The position numbers and the translations under genes were made by a program. Below, one piece after another: positions 1-8,013 of a stretch of 40,783 bases of DNA. The DNA lies in assembly GCA_028280885.1 (NCBI GenBank), contig JANQKY010000121.1, positions 1 to 40,783 on the forward strand, written 5' to 3'. Source of the DNA: Tepidamorphus sp. (GTDB lineage: Bacteria; Pseudomonadota; Alphaproteobacteria; Rhizobiales; Tepidamorphaceae). The notes under the pieces were generated by a model that was given only the letters and a program-made list of their open reading frames with translations, did no database searches and had not been told where the DNA came from. How positions within the stretch are numbered: position 1 is the stretch's first letter; each line of letters starts with the position of its first letter.

Positions 1-334
1 CCCCTCGGATGTCATGCCCGGACTTGTTCCGGGCATCCATGAACACCGCCGTCAGAATGAGCGCAAGCGACTGTGTTCATGGATTGCCGGGACAAGCCCG
101 GCAATGACAGGAGTGAGGCGGCAGGACACGACATTCTCACTCGTCATCCCGGCCACAGGCGAAGCCGGAGAGCCTGGATCGGGGAACCAGTGTCGGTGCC
201 GTTTAGAGAAGATCGCCCGCCACCTCGTCTGCTCTGCGCCGTATCATTTCAGCCGTAAGCAAACCCATCAGTAGCGCCGCGTTTACCCGATGAAGTAGGC
301 TGCCGATACAGAACGCAAAGAAAAGGCACCCCAC
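1..334. repeat. Intergenic mosaic repeat block 1
   Basis: No gene is visible before the cation transporter. Positions 11-108 hold a 98-bp palindromic element (element A). Its left arm (11-46) contains the hairpin TGCCCGGA/TCCGGGCA, its right arm (73-108) the hairpin TTGCCGGG/CCCGGCAA, and between them lies a 26-bp core bounded by CCATGAACAC and GTGTTCATGG. A near-identical copy lies at 29296-29393, with three differences by eye. Positions 141-190 hold a second element type (B), starting CGTCATCCCGG and ending with GGATCGGGGAAC. Further copies of both types lie near 8.7, 19.1, 29.1-29.5 and 31.2-31.5 kb, always between genes. They resemble the palindromic mosaic elements known from rhizobia (RIME class), but that identity is an inference. 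About 145 bases remain before the gene, with no clear promoter. Confidence 0.85.
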
Positions 335-1282
335 ATGGCAGCGCACGGCTCGACCAAGGTCATCTACGCAGCCCTCGCCGGGAACTGCCTCATCGCCATC
401 ACCAAATTCACCGCCGCCGCCTTCACCGGCTCTTCGGCGATGCTGTCCGAAGCGATCCATTCCCTCGTCGACACCGGCAACCAGGGCCTGCTGCTGATCG
501 GCGTCAACCGGTCGAGGCAGCCCGCCGACGACACCCATCCCTTCGGCTACGGGATGGAGGTCTATTTCTGGGCCTTCGTCGTCGCCATCATGATCTTCGG
601 CGTCGGCGCCGGCGTGTCGCTCTATGAAGGCATCGCCAAGATCCGCGATCCCCACGAGATCACCAACCCGATGATCAATTACGTGGTGCTGTTGATCGCC
701 ATGGTGTTCGAGGCCGGTGCGTGGTGGATCGCCTATAGCGAGTTTCAGCGCACACGCGGCCGGCGCGGCATTCTGCAGGCGGTGCGCCAGTCGAAGGACC
801 CGACGGTCTTCACCGTGCTGTTCGAGGATTCGGCCGCCATGCTCGGCCTGATCGTCGCCTTTGTCGGGATCGGGGCTGCGCAATACACCGGGATAGCCGA
901 GCTCGACGGTGTCGCCTCGGTCTGCATCGGCCTGATCCTGGCGACGACCGCTGCCCTGCTCGCCTACGAGACCAAGGGCCTGATCATCGGCGAGGCGGCA
1001 ACGCCCGATCTCGTCGCCGGCGTCAGGCGCATCGCCATGTCGGCGCCTGGCGTTCGCCGCATCAACGAATTGCGCACCATGCATATGGGCCCGAACGACA
1101 TCCTCGTGGCGATCAGCCTGGATTTCGGCGACGACATTCCCGCCGGCGAGGTCGAGGCGACGATTTCAGCCCTCGAACGGGACATCAAGCAGGCCTACGG
1201 GGACGTCAAGCGGGTCTTCGCCGAAATCCAGTCGGCGGAAGGCCATGCCGCGAGCCTCGCGGAGGCCGAACCCCAGTCCTGA
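335..1282 (+). CDS. Cation diffusion facilitator family transporter
   Basis: A 315-residue inner-membrane protein of the cation diffusion facilitator family, which exports divalent metals such as zinc, iron or manganese in exchange for protons. The N-terminal half shows the family pattern: a helix ending in SEAIHSLVDTGNQ with the HxxxD metal-site motif (near residue 42), then HPFGYGMEVYFWAF, and a later helix with FEDSAAML. The cytoplasmic C-terminal part (about 220-295) fits the ferredoxin-like dimerisation domain, with HMGPNDILVAISLDF. The HPxGYG...YFWAF and EDSAA patterns resemble the SLC30A9 (ZNT9)-like branch more than FieF; this is a judgement by eye. The metal cannot be read from the sequence. 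The gene is convergent with the DMT permease, with a 42-base gap. The start is preceded by a weak AAAGG at about 12 bases. Confidence 0.9.
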   Translation: MAAHGSTKVIYAALAGNCLIAITKFTAAAFTGSSAMLSEAIHSLVDTGNQGLLLIGVNRSRQPADDTHPFGYGMEVYFWAFVVAIMIFGVGAGVSLYEGIAKIRDPHEITNPMINYVVLLIAMVFEAGAWWIAYSEFQRTRGRRGILQAVRQSKDPTVFTVLFEDSAAMLGLIVAFVGIGAAQYTGIAELDGVASVCIGLILATTAALLAYETKGLIIGEAATPDLVAGVRRIAMSAPGVRRINELRTMHMGPNDILVAISLDFGDDIPAGEVEATISALERDIKQAYGDVKRVFAEIQSAEGHAASLAEAEPQS

Positions 1283-1310
1283 GCAAGGCTCCGTTCCTGA
1301 ACGGGGCAAC

Positions 1311-1343
1311 CGCCAGGCGGGCGCTCAGGAGAAGCGCCTGGCG
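1311..1343. terminator. Hairpin between convergent genes (possible bidirectional terminator)
   Basis: CGCCAGGCG (1311-1319) and CGCCTGGCG (1335-1343) form a perfect 9-bp inverted repeat between the convergent transporter genes. It overlaps the last codons of the DMT permease. There is no T tract on either side, so an intrinsic terminator is uncertain. Confidence 0.35.
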
Positions 1344-2251
1344 CCCGCGACGCAGAAAACAACGAGCGTCGTGACCGCAATCATCGGCCAGCCTACCGGT
1401 TCGCCGAGCAGCAGGCCCGCCAGCAACAGGCCGAAGAACGGCTGAAGAAGCTGCAGCTGGCCGACCGCCGCAATGCCGCCAAGCGCCAGGCCGCGATACC
1501 AGAAGACGAATCCGACCAGCATGCTGAAGACGGAGACGTAACCAAGGCTTATCCAGGCGGGCGCGCCGACATCGCCCCAGCGGCCGCTCCACAGGCCGGA
1601 CACTTCCCAATCTCCGGGCTCGGTCACCCCCGGCATCGAAAAAATGCCGATGGCGAGCGTCACGGGCAGCGACACTATGAGCGCCCAGGAGATGACCTGC
1701 CAGCCCCCCAGGCGTCGCGACAAGGCTGCCCCTTCGGCGTAGCCAAGGCCGCAGACGACGATTGCGCCGACCATCAACAGATCGCCAGCCATGGGAAACA
1801 CCTCCGACGCATCGGCTGTCCGGTCCGCCGGTTCGGCCTGATGCAGCAGCGCAAAGCCTGCCACCAGCGCGCTTCCGGCGCAGGAGAACAGCCAGAAGGC
1901 GGGCCGCGGCCGCTCGCCGCCGCGCAGAACGCCAAAAATCGCGGTCGAAAGCGGTAAGAGCCCGATGAAGACAGTCGAGCGCGCCGCGGTAATGTGCTCA
2001 AGCGCCAACGCGGTCAGTAGCGGAAATCCGATGACGACGCCGAGCGCGACGAGCGTCAGGGAAACAAGGTCGCGACGTGCCGGACGGACCTGCCTGAGCA
2101 AGGCCAGCAACGCGATGCCGAGCAGAGCGGCAATCACCGCCCGCGCGGCGGTCAGAAAGAGCGGACTGAACGCGCCGACAGCAACCCGGGTCGCGGGAAG
2201 CGAACCGCTGAAAATCAGTACACCAAGCAGACCGTTGAACCATCCAGCCAT
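1325..2251 (-). CDS. DMT/EamA-family permease
   Basis: A 308-residue inner-membrane protein of the drug/metabolite transporter superfamily (two EamA repeats, ten predicted helices). Hydrophobic segments run through the whole protein. The first repeat ends near ALEHITAARSTVFIGLLPLSTAIFG, with the family pattern of a helix pair followed by P. The second repeat ends with QLQLLQPFFGLLLAGLLLGEP, which is typical for EamA. The substrate is unknown; relatives export amino acids or other small metabolites, or import cofactor precursors. The gene is divergent from a MocR-type regulator over a 163-base region full of repeats. That pairing is common for MocR regulators, so the regulator very likely controls this permease (inference). 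The start has no strong ribosome-binding site. Confidence 0.9.
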   Translation of the reverse strand: MAGWFNGLLGVLIFSGSLPATRVAVGAFSPLFLTAARAVIAALLGIALLALLRQVRPARRDLVSLTLVALGVVIGFPLLTALALEHITAARSTVFIGLLPLSTAIFGVLRGGERPRPAFWLFSCAGSALVAGFALLHQAEPADRTADASEVFPMAGDLLMVGAIVVCGLGYAEGAALSRRLGGWQVISWALIVSLPVTLAIGIFSMPGVTEPGDWEVSGLWSGRWGDVGAPAWISLGYVSVFSMLVGFVFWYRGLALGGIAAVGQLQLLQPFFGLLLAGLLLGEPVGWPMIAVTTLVVFCVAGARRFS

Positions 2252-2255
2252 GTCA

Positions 2256-2321
2256 TAGATCCATCCGGCTTCTGCCCGGTATCCGCCCGGTATCCGCCCG
2301 GTATCCGATTGGATGGATCTA
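2256..2321. promoter_or_regulatory. Tandem 11-bp repeats inside an inverted repeat, divergent promoter region
   Basis: Three perfect tandem copies of CCCGGTATCCG occupy 2275-2285, 2286-2296 and 2297-2307. They are enclosed by the inverted repeat TAGATCCATCC (2256-2266) and GGATGGATCTA (2311-2321). The block lies immediately upstream of the DMT permease start. MocR regulators commonly bind pairs of direct or inverted repeats, so this is a candidate operator; binding is inferred. Confidence 0.5.
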
Positions 2322-2356
2322 CGAAAAACGGGCTGGCGCTGCCAGTTACAGAAGCA

Positions 2357-2397
2357 TACAGTTTATCAAAACTGTACTGGTTCGAAAACCAATACAG
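2357..2397. promoter_or_regulatory. Two overlapping palindromes, candidate MocR operator
   Basis: The first palindrome is TACAGTTT (2357-2364), spacer ATCA, AAACTGTA (2369-2376). The second has arms CTGTACTGGTT (2372-2382) and AACCAATACAG (2387-2397) around CGAA, with one mismatch. They share the CTGTA half-site and end 17 bases before the regulator start. The position suggests autoregulation plus control of the divergent permease (inference). Confidence 0.55.
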
Positions 2398-2414
2398 ATT
2401 GAATGGAGGACGCA

Positions 2415-3806
2415 ATGCGACCCGACACGGCCACGGGACGGATCATGGATGCGATCCGCATGCGGCTTGCAAACCGCGTTTTGTTGCCGGGTGAAAAGCT
2501 GCCCTCGATCCGCAAGACGGCGGCAGCCATGGGCGTGTCGCCGTCCACCGTCGTGACCGCCTATGACCGGCTGGTCGGCGAAGGCGTCATCGCGGCACGG
2601 CCGGGATCGGGCTTCTATGTCTCCGCCCCGGCAGCTCCGCTGGCGATCGCTGAAATCGAGCGGCCGCCCGACCGCGAAGTCGATCCATTCTGGGTATCCC
2701 GCCAGTCTCTTGACGCGGCTCCGGCAATGCTGAAGCCGGGATGTGGCTGGCTGCCGCCGGACTGGATGCCTGTCGCTTCAATCCGCCGGGCGATCCGGGG
2801 GCTGGCGCGGGCCAACGAGACGCTGTTGCTCGACTACGGCGGCACGCGCGGCGCCAGCACCCTCAGGCGGCTGCTGGCGCGCCGCTTTGCCGATGAGCAA
2901 TTATCGACCGATCCGGATCAGATCCTGCTGACGGCCTCGGGCACGCAGGCGATCGACCTGGTCTGCCGGTTCCTGTTGCGTCCCGGCGATGCCGTGCTGG
3001 TCGACGATCCTTGCTATTTCAACTTTCAGGCCCTGCTGAAAGCGCATCAGGCAAAGATAGTCGGCGTGCCGATGACGCCGAGAGGGCCCGACATCGCGGC
3101 GTTTTCGGATGCGGTCAATGATCACAGGCCGCGCCTCTACATAACCAACTCAGGACCGCACAATCCGACCGGCGCGACGCTTTCGCCGCAAACGGCGCAT
3201 CAGATCCTGTCGATTGCCGCCGAGCACGGCCTGATCATCGTCGAGGACGATATCTTCAGCGAATTCGAAGCCGACCCGTCGCCGCGACTTGCCGTCCTCG
3301 ACGGATTCGAGCGGGTGATCCGGATCGGCAGTTTCTCAAAGACGCTGTCCGCGTCAATCCGCTGCGGCTTCATCGCCGCGCGTTCGGACTGGATCGGTTC
3401 GCTGATCGACTTGCAGGTTGCGACGAATTTCGGCGGCCCAAATCCGATCGCGGCCGAACTGATCTCGCAGATGCTCGCCGACGGGAGCTACCACAAACAC
3501 ATGCAGCGCCTGCGCCACCGGCTTGCCCGCGCCCGCCGCATCACCGCCGATGCGCTGAAGCCGCTTGGCCTGAAACCCTGGCTGACGCCGCGCGATGGCT
3601 TCTATCTCTGGTGCACGCTGCCGGGCGATTGTTGCGCCACACAGATCGCGCGCGCGGCGTTGCGCGCCGATGTGGTTCTGGCGCCCGGCAACGTCTTCAG
3701 CCCGTCGCAGACGGCGTCCGGATACATGCGGTTCAACGTTGGGCAAATGGCGAACCCGCGCATTTACGATGTGCTCACCGGCGCACTGGCCGAATGCCGG
3801 GCATAA
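2415..3806 (+). CDS. MocR-family GntR regulator with aminotransferase domain
   Basis: A transcriptional regulator with an N-terminal GntR-type winged helix (about residues 5-70, with LPSIRKTAAAMGVSPSTV and the wing ARPGSGFYV) joined to a fold-type I aminotransferase-like domain. The domain binds pyridoxal phosphate; the lysine lies in SFSKTL, near residue 309. Family members sense PLP or amino compounds and often control vitamin B6, GABA, taurine or transport genes. An in-frame ATG at 2403 gives four more residues, but GGAGGA at 2405-2410 overlaps it and sits 4 bases before the ATG at 2415, so 2415 is chosen (463 residues). The gene is divergent from the DMT permease, its likely target. It ends 7 bases from the convergent GT39 gene. 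Confidence 0.9.
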   Translation: MRPDTATGRIMDAIRMRLANRVLLPGEKLPSIRKTAAAMGVSPSTVVTAYDRLVGEGVIAARPGSGFYVSAPAAPLAIAEIERPPDREVDPFWVSRQSLDAAPAMLKPGCGWLPPDWMPVASIRRAIRGLARANETLLLDYGGTRGASTLRRLLARRFADEQLSTDPDQILLTASGTQAIDLVCRFLLRPGDAVLVDDPCYFNFQALLKAHQAKIVGVPMTPRGPDIAAFSDAVNDHRPRLYITNSGPHNPTGATLSPQTAHQILSIAAEHGLIIVEDDIFSEFEADPSPRLAVLDGFERVIRIGSFSKTLSASIRCGFIAARSDWIGSLIDLQVATNFGGPNPIAAELISQMLADGSYHKHMQRLRHRLARARRITADALKPLGLKPWLTPRDGFYLWCTLPGDCCATQIARAALRADVVLAPGNVFSPSQTASGYMRFNVGQMANPRIYDVLTGALAECRA

Positions 3807-3813
3807 AAAGACC

Positions 3814-5322
3814 CTACTCGGCTGCAGGCTGCCGGCTCTTGGGCTTAAATCCAAAGACGACCATCTGGCCGTCCGGCGCCGAATAGATCGGCGCGTCAAT
3901 CCTCGCGACCGGCTTCGCCCCGAGCTTTCGCGCCGTCCTCTCGTCGAACCCGAACAGCAGCGTTCCGTCTGTCGGATCGCCGGGCGACCAGGGCCGGTCG
4001 AGCTGGAACTGGTCGGCGGGCGCCCGGCCGGCCGGCAGGAAGGCTCGGACCGACAGCGATGATCCCCGCAGCGCGTGCAGCAGGCCCGCCGTCAGGGTGC
4101 GCCCGCCGACGACCAGCCGGGTCGCGCCCTGCTCGCGGGCGACCCGCTCCAGCCCCTGCCCCGTTTCGCTCCAGCCGCCAAGCTGGCGGAACTGCTTCGC
4201 CGGACCCTGCGCGGCCATCGGGTCAAGCGCGGCGGTCGCCGCCAGCGCCCCAACGGCAACGATGCCGCAGAAGATCAGGTTCGCCCGGAAGAAGAACCGC
4301 CAGCGATGCCGGATCACCAGCGCGGTCGCGACGATGACGCCGGCCGGATAGGCCGTCGCGCCCCAGTTCGCGTTGGCGTTCGACAGAAATCCCTGCATCG
4401 TGATCGCGAGGACCACCGGCCAGGACAGCCACAACAGCAGCCGGTCGGTATCCGGCCGCTCGCTGCGCGCGCCGAGCACAAGCGCGTTCAGCATCGCCCC
4501 GAACACCACCGGCCCGGCAACGCCGAACTGTGCGCCGAAGAACTCGAAGCCGTCCTTGTAATTCAGCCGCGACAGGCTCCAGCCGATATTGTCGCCGGTA
4601 TGGCTATAGGTCGCAAAGCCGTTGGTGGCGTTCCACCAGACGTTCGGCGCGATGAAGGCGAGCATGACGACAAGCGCGATCAACGCCGGCCAGCGCAGCA
4701 CCTTGGCCCGGACCCGCGGCAGCACGATCGCCGCGACCGCGATCATGACCGGTAGGTAGACCATCGCGTATTTGGCATTGAGGCCGAGGCCTGCCGCGAT
4801 CCCGAACACCAGAGCCCAGCCGACGCCGGGCCGCTCCAGATAGCGAAAGAACGAAAAGAGCGCGACGGCCCAGAAGAACATCAGCATGACGTCGGTGGTC
4901 ATCAGGAACGACGACACCGAGACGCCGGGCAGGACCAGGTAGAAGATGCCGGTCCAGAAGCCGGTCGCGCCGCCATAGAGCCTGCGGGCAAGCAGCGCCA
5001 GTATAAAGGCGGTCGCGCCATGAAACAGCGGCGAGGCAGCCCGCACGCAGGCCGCGCTGTCGCCGCAGAGGCCGGTCTCGATCGCGATGACCCAGGCAAT
5101 CAGCGGCGGCTTGGTGAAATAGCCGAAGGCGAAGTCGCGCGACCACGCCCAGTATTGCGCCTCGTCGAAGCCGAGATCGCTCGGCGACAGGACGAGCGCG
5201 ATCAGCCGGGCAAGCGTCAGCGCGGCAAGCACGAGGATCAGCGCGGGCAGCCCGGGATCGCGATCCTGCAGCCGGGTCGCTTGCGGCACGGCACCCCCCG
5301 GGGGGACAATCGTCGATGTCAT
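3814..5322 (-). CDS. GT39-family polyprenyl-phosphate-sugar glycosyltransferase
   Basis: A 502-residue multi-spanning membrane protein of the ArnT/PMT-like glycosyltransferase 39 group. These enzymes take a sugar from a polyprenyl phosphate on the periplasmic side and put it on lipid A, LPS core or protein. The first loop has the catalytic acidic pair in LGFDEAQYWAW (about residues 50-60), followed by GYFTKPPLIAW, both family hallmarks. About ten hydrophobic helices follow, then a periplasmic C-terminal part with a small mixed domain. The gene is divergent from a PAP2-GT2 fusion and a LAB_N protein. Together they look like a locus for synthesis, possible flipping and transfer of a lipid-linked sugar. 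In Rhizobium, comparable enzymes (RgtA-D) transfer galacturonic acid; the sugar and the acceptor here are not known. Confidence 0.87.
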   Translation of the reverse strand: MTSTIVPPGGAVPQATRLQDRDPGLPALILVLAALTLARLIALVLSPSDLGFDEAQYWAWSRDFAFGYFTKPPLIAWVIAIETGLCGDSAACVRAASPLFHGATAFILALLARRLYGGATGFWTGIFYLVLPGVSVSSFLMTTDVMLMFFWAVALFSFFRYLERPGVGWALVFGIAAGLGLNAKYAMVYLPVMIAVAAIVLPRVRAKVLRWPALIALVVMLAFIAPNVWWNATNGFATYSHTGDNIGWSLSRLNYKDGFEFFGAQFGVAGPVVFGAMLNALVLGARSERPDTDRLLLWLSWPVVLAITMQGFLSNANANWGATAYPAGVIVATALVIRHRWRFFFRANLIFCGIVAVGALAATAALDPMAAQGPAKQFRQLGGWSETGQGLERVAREQGATRLVVGGRTLTAGLLHALRGSSLSVRAFLPAGRAPADQFQLDRPWSPGDPTDGTLLFGFDERTARKLGAKPVARIDAPIYSAPDGQMVVFGFKPKSRQPAAE

Positions 5323-5486
5323 CTTAACCTTGCCATCCGGACCTTGTGCGGGCGCGCCGGATCACCATCTCTACCGGCGGATTTGACCCATGGCGTCGAA
5401 GCGCGTTAAACGACGAATCGACGACATATGGCAATCCCCTGTCGACAACCTGAGACTTCGAGCGAGTAGTCGCATGGAAGGGCTTC

Positions 5487-7109
5487 ATGGTGGCTGAGGC
5501 CCCGCCCGCTCCCGATCAATCGGTTTTCACGCGCATCGCAAAGGCCGCGCGCGCCCGGCCGCTGTCGACGCTGCTTGCCGCGATCGTCGCGACCAGCATT
5601 CTGTTCCTGATCGTTCCCACCCTCGATATCATCGTCAGCGGCGCGTTCTATGCCGGCAAGGCCGGCTTTCCGACCGCCCGCGATCCCGTCTCCCTGATGA
5701 TCCGCGAATTCGGCATGCTGGCGACCACCGGCGTGTTGCTGGTGGCGCTGGCCGGCATCATCGGTCCGCTGCTGTTTGCCCGGCCGCGCTTTGGCCTGCG
5801 CCCGCACCAGTCGATCTATGTTCTGCTGGTCTACGTGCTCGGTCCGGGCCTCTTGGTGAACGGCTTCCTGAAGGAATATTTCGGCCGCCCGCGACCGCGC
5901 GAGATCACTGAATTCGGCGGGCCGGAGGAATTCACCTCCGTCTGGGTCGCGACCGGCGGCTGCTCGGGCAATTGTTCCTTCGTCTCCGGCGAGGCCGCCG
6001 CCGCCGCCGCCCTGCTCTGCCTGATCCCGCTCTTGCCGCGCTTCGACCGGCTGACGATCGGCTTAGGGATCGTCGCGGTCGCCGCGATCGTCTCCTTCAA
6101 CCGTGTGCTCGTCGGCGCCCATTTCCTCTCCGACGTGGTGCTGTCCTGGATCATCGTTTTGATGATCATCGTGCTGATGAAGGGACTGCTGTTCGGCGAG
6201 CGCGGCCGGCGGATCGACGCCTATTTCGCGCTGGCTAGCCGCAGGCTCGCCTTCTATCGCGGCCGCCTGTTCGGCACGGCCGGCGCGAATGGTAATCCCG
6301 ACGCCCCCTCCGCGTTCCATGCCACCGCGATGGCGTCCTCCGACAGCGACAGCCGGCGCCCCCCCGCCGTTCGCTTCAAGACCGTCAGCGTCGTCGTTCC
6401 GGCAAAGAACGAAGCGGACAATCTCGGCTTCCTGATCGACGAGATCACCACCGCGCTGAAGGACCGCGACCACGAGATCCTGATCGTCGACGACGGCTCG
6501 GACGACGGCACCGGCGCCCTGCTTGCCAGGCTGGCCGGCGAGGACAAGCCGGTGCGGCATATCCGCCATGACCGGTCGGCCGGCCAGAGCCGGGCGATCC
6601 GCTCCGGCGTCCTGTTCGCGCGCGGCGACGTGGTGGCGACGATGGACGGCGACGGCCAGAACGATCCGGCCTTCATTCCCGATCTCGTCGAGACGCTGGA
6701 GCGGGCCGGGCCGAAGGTCGGCCTGGTCGCGGGACAGCGCGTCGGCCGCGCCGACACGCGGGTCAAGAAGCTCTCCTCGCGCTTTGCCAACGGGGTGCGG
6801 CAATTCATCCTCAACGACAAGACGCGCGATACCGGCTGCGGCCTAAAGGCGATGCGCACGGAGCTGTTCCGGCAGCTGCCCTATTTCGACGGCTGGCACC
6901 GCTATTTCCCCGCATTGGTGCTGCGCGAGGGCTATGATATCGTTCATCTGGACGTGCGCGACCGGCCGCGCCGCTTCGGCACATCGAACTATGGCGTGTT
7001 CGACCGGGGCCTGCGCGGCATACTTGACCTCGCGGGCGTCTGGTGGCTATTGCGGCGGGCACGCAGGACCCCCGCCGTCTCGGAGGTCGCTGCGAAGGAG
7101 CAGCCGTGA
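5487..7109 (+). CDS. PAP2 phosphatase fused to GT2 glycosyltransferase
   Basis: A 540-residue two-domain protein. Residues about 25-235 form a membrane-bound PAP2-type acid phosphatase: motif 1 KEYFGRPRP (129-137), motif 2 FVSGEA (165-170) and motif 3 NRVLVGAHFLSD (205-216, nucleophile His212). Motif 2 has Glu where most PAP2 enzymes have His. Residues about 298-515 form a GT-A glycosyltransferase family 2 domain: VVVPAKNEADNL (302-313), VDDGSDDGT (334-342), DGDGQNDP (387-394), DTGCGLKAMR (448-457) and HRYFPALV (471-478). This matches enzymes that load a sugar on a polyprenyl phosphate. The two functions are usually separate proteins. The fusion suggests coupling of lipid dephosphorylation with sugar loading, perhaps recycling undecaprenyl phosphate (inference). 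GAAGGG lies 4 bases before the start. The stop overlaps the GTG of the next gene. Confidence 0.88.
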   Translation: MVAEAPPAPDQSVFTRIAKAARARPLSTLLAAIVATSILFLIVPTLDIIVSGAFYAGKAGFPTARDPVSLMIREFGMLATTGVLLVALAGIIGPLLFARPRFGLRPHQSIYVLLVYVLGPGLLVNGFLKEYFGRPRPREITEFGGPEEFTSVWVATGGCSGNCSFVSGEAAAAAALLCLIPLLPRFDRLTIGLGIVAVAAIVSFNRVLVGAHFLSDVVLSWIIVLMIIVLMKGLLFGERGRRIDAYFALASRRLAFYRGRLFGTAGANGNPDAPSAFHATAMASSDSDSRRPPAVRFKTVSVVVPAKNEADNLGFLIDEITTALKDRDHEILIVDDGSDDGTGALLARLAGEDKPVRHIRHDRSAGQSRAIRSGVLFARGDVVATMDGDGQNDPAFIPDLVETLERAGPKVGLVAGQRVGRADTRVKKLSSRFANGVRQFILNDKTRDTGCGLKAMRTELFRQLPYFDGWHRYFPALVLREGYDIVHLDVRDRPRRFGTSNYGVFDRGLRGILDLAGVWWLLRRARRTPAVSEVAAKEQP

Positions 7110-7453
7110 CCGAGTTACTGAATTATCTTCAGCAGGTCTTCGTCGACCAGTTCAATCTCTGGGTGGTGTTCGGCTTCGTCGCGCAGGCGATGTTCACCGC
7201 ACGCTTCCTCGTCCAGTGGATTGCGTCCGAGCGGGCCCGCAAGAGCGTCGTGCCGGTCGCCTTCTGGCTGTTTTCGATGGTTGGCGGCGCGCTGCTGCTC
7301 GCCTATGCGATCCACCGCCGCGATCCCGTCTTCATCATCGGCCAGGCGACCGGGCTGCTGATCTACTCGCGCAACCTCTATCTGATCGGCGCCGAGCGCA
7401 AACGGGTCGTCGCCGAGGCACAGCCCGTCGAAGTGCCGCACGCCCGGAATTAG
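7106..7453 (+). CDS. LAB_N-domain membrane protein
   Basis: A 115-residue protein with the lipid-A-disaccharide-synthase N-terminal domain (LAB_N), which has nothing to do with catalysis by LpxB and forms a small membrane protein with about three helices. Typical are the FGFVAQAMFTARFLVQWI stretch, SVVPVAFWLFSMVGG, and the C-terminal GQATGLLIYSRNLYLI. Members often sit beside GT2 and GT39 genes and have been proposed to help move lipid-linked sugars; this role is not established. The start is the GTG at 7106, with AAGGAG at 7095-7100 and a GTGA overlap with the preceding stop. An in-frame ATG at 7043 lies inside the upstream gene and would add 21 residues of unlikely sequence. The overlap argues for translational coupling with the PAP2-GT2 fusion. 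Confidence 0.85.
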   Translation: MTELLNYLQQVFVDQFNLWVVFGFVAQAMFTARFLVQWIASERARKSVVPVAFWLFSMVGGALLLAYAIHRRDPVFIIGQATGLLIYSRNLYLIGAERKRVVAEAQPVEVPHARN

Positions 7454-7472
7454 GTCCGCACTATAACGGGCC

Positions 7473-7844
7473 TCAGCGCGGCAGGTCGTAGGCGATCTCC
7501 GCGCCGCCATAGCCATGCACCGTGTCATGGGCGCGGACGGTCACGCGGGCGACATCGCCAGGGATTTCAACACCGCTGATCGACCGGGTAAACGGCTGCT
7601 CGTTGTCATGGGGATGCAGCAGCACGCGGGTGCCGAGCACCGTGCCGTCCGGCGCGAGGATGTCCCACTTGTCCGCGTAGTGGTCCCAGCCGGCATCGTC
7701 GTGGCGGACGGTGACGTCAAAGCGCCAGACGCCGGGAGACTGCTCCGCGCCGCGCACCGCAACCACATCCGCCTCGCCGGCAAGCGCCGTGAACGCGACG
7801 AACGAACAGGCGAGATTGATCAATCCGAGGCTGATGATTTTCAT
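7473..7844 (-). CDS. Periplasmic protein of unknown function
   Basis: A 123-residue protein, unrecognised. The ATG at 7844 starts a typical signal peptide (MKIISLGLINLACSFVAFTALA, cleavage near residue 22); an upstream ATG at 7883 would put 13 polar residues in front of it. The mature part is rich in beta-strand patterns and histidines: VRHDDAGWDHYADKWDI, LLHPHDNEQPFTRS and VRAHDTVHGYGG. The regular His/Asp clusters could bind metal or serve as structural loops in a beta-sandwich; neither is proven. It is convergent with the LAB_N gene, 19 bases away. No operon partner is visible. Confidence 0.7.
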   Translation of the reverse strand: MKIISLGLINLACSFVAFTALAGEADVVAVRGAEQSPGVWRFDVTVRHDDAGWDHYADKWDILAPDGTVLGTRVLLHPHDNEQPFTRSISGVEIPGDVARVTVRAHDTVHGYGGAEIAYDLPR

Positions 7845-8013
7845 GCCCTCAACGTTAAGAGGGTTCTGCGTAGAATAATCCAATCACAATACCGCCAGCG
7901 GCCGGGTCCAATGCCATCCAAAGCGCAGCATCATCCGGCGGCAACTCCGCCTTAGCCGGTTCTTCCGCAACGTGATATCATCGGCGCCAGCACGCCTTTC
8001 CGGGAGAAATCAT

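Noticed and set aside
1..190. CRISPR array
   Set aside because: The repeats are palindromic, dispersed and not regularly spaced; no cas genes are present.
7043..7105. Upstream ATG start for the LAB_N protein
   Set aside because: It lies within the GT2 coding region; GTG at 7106 has AAGGAG and a coupled stop-start overlap.
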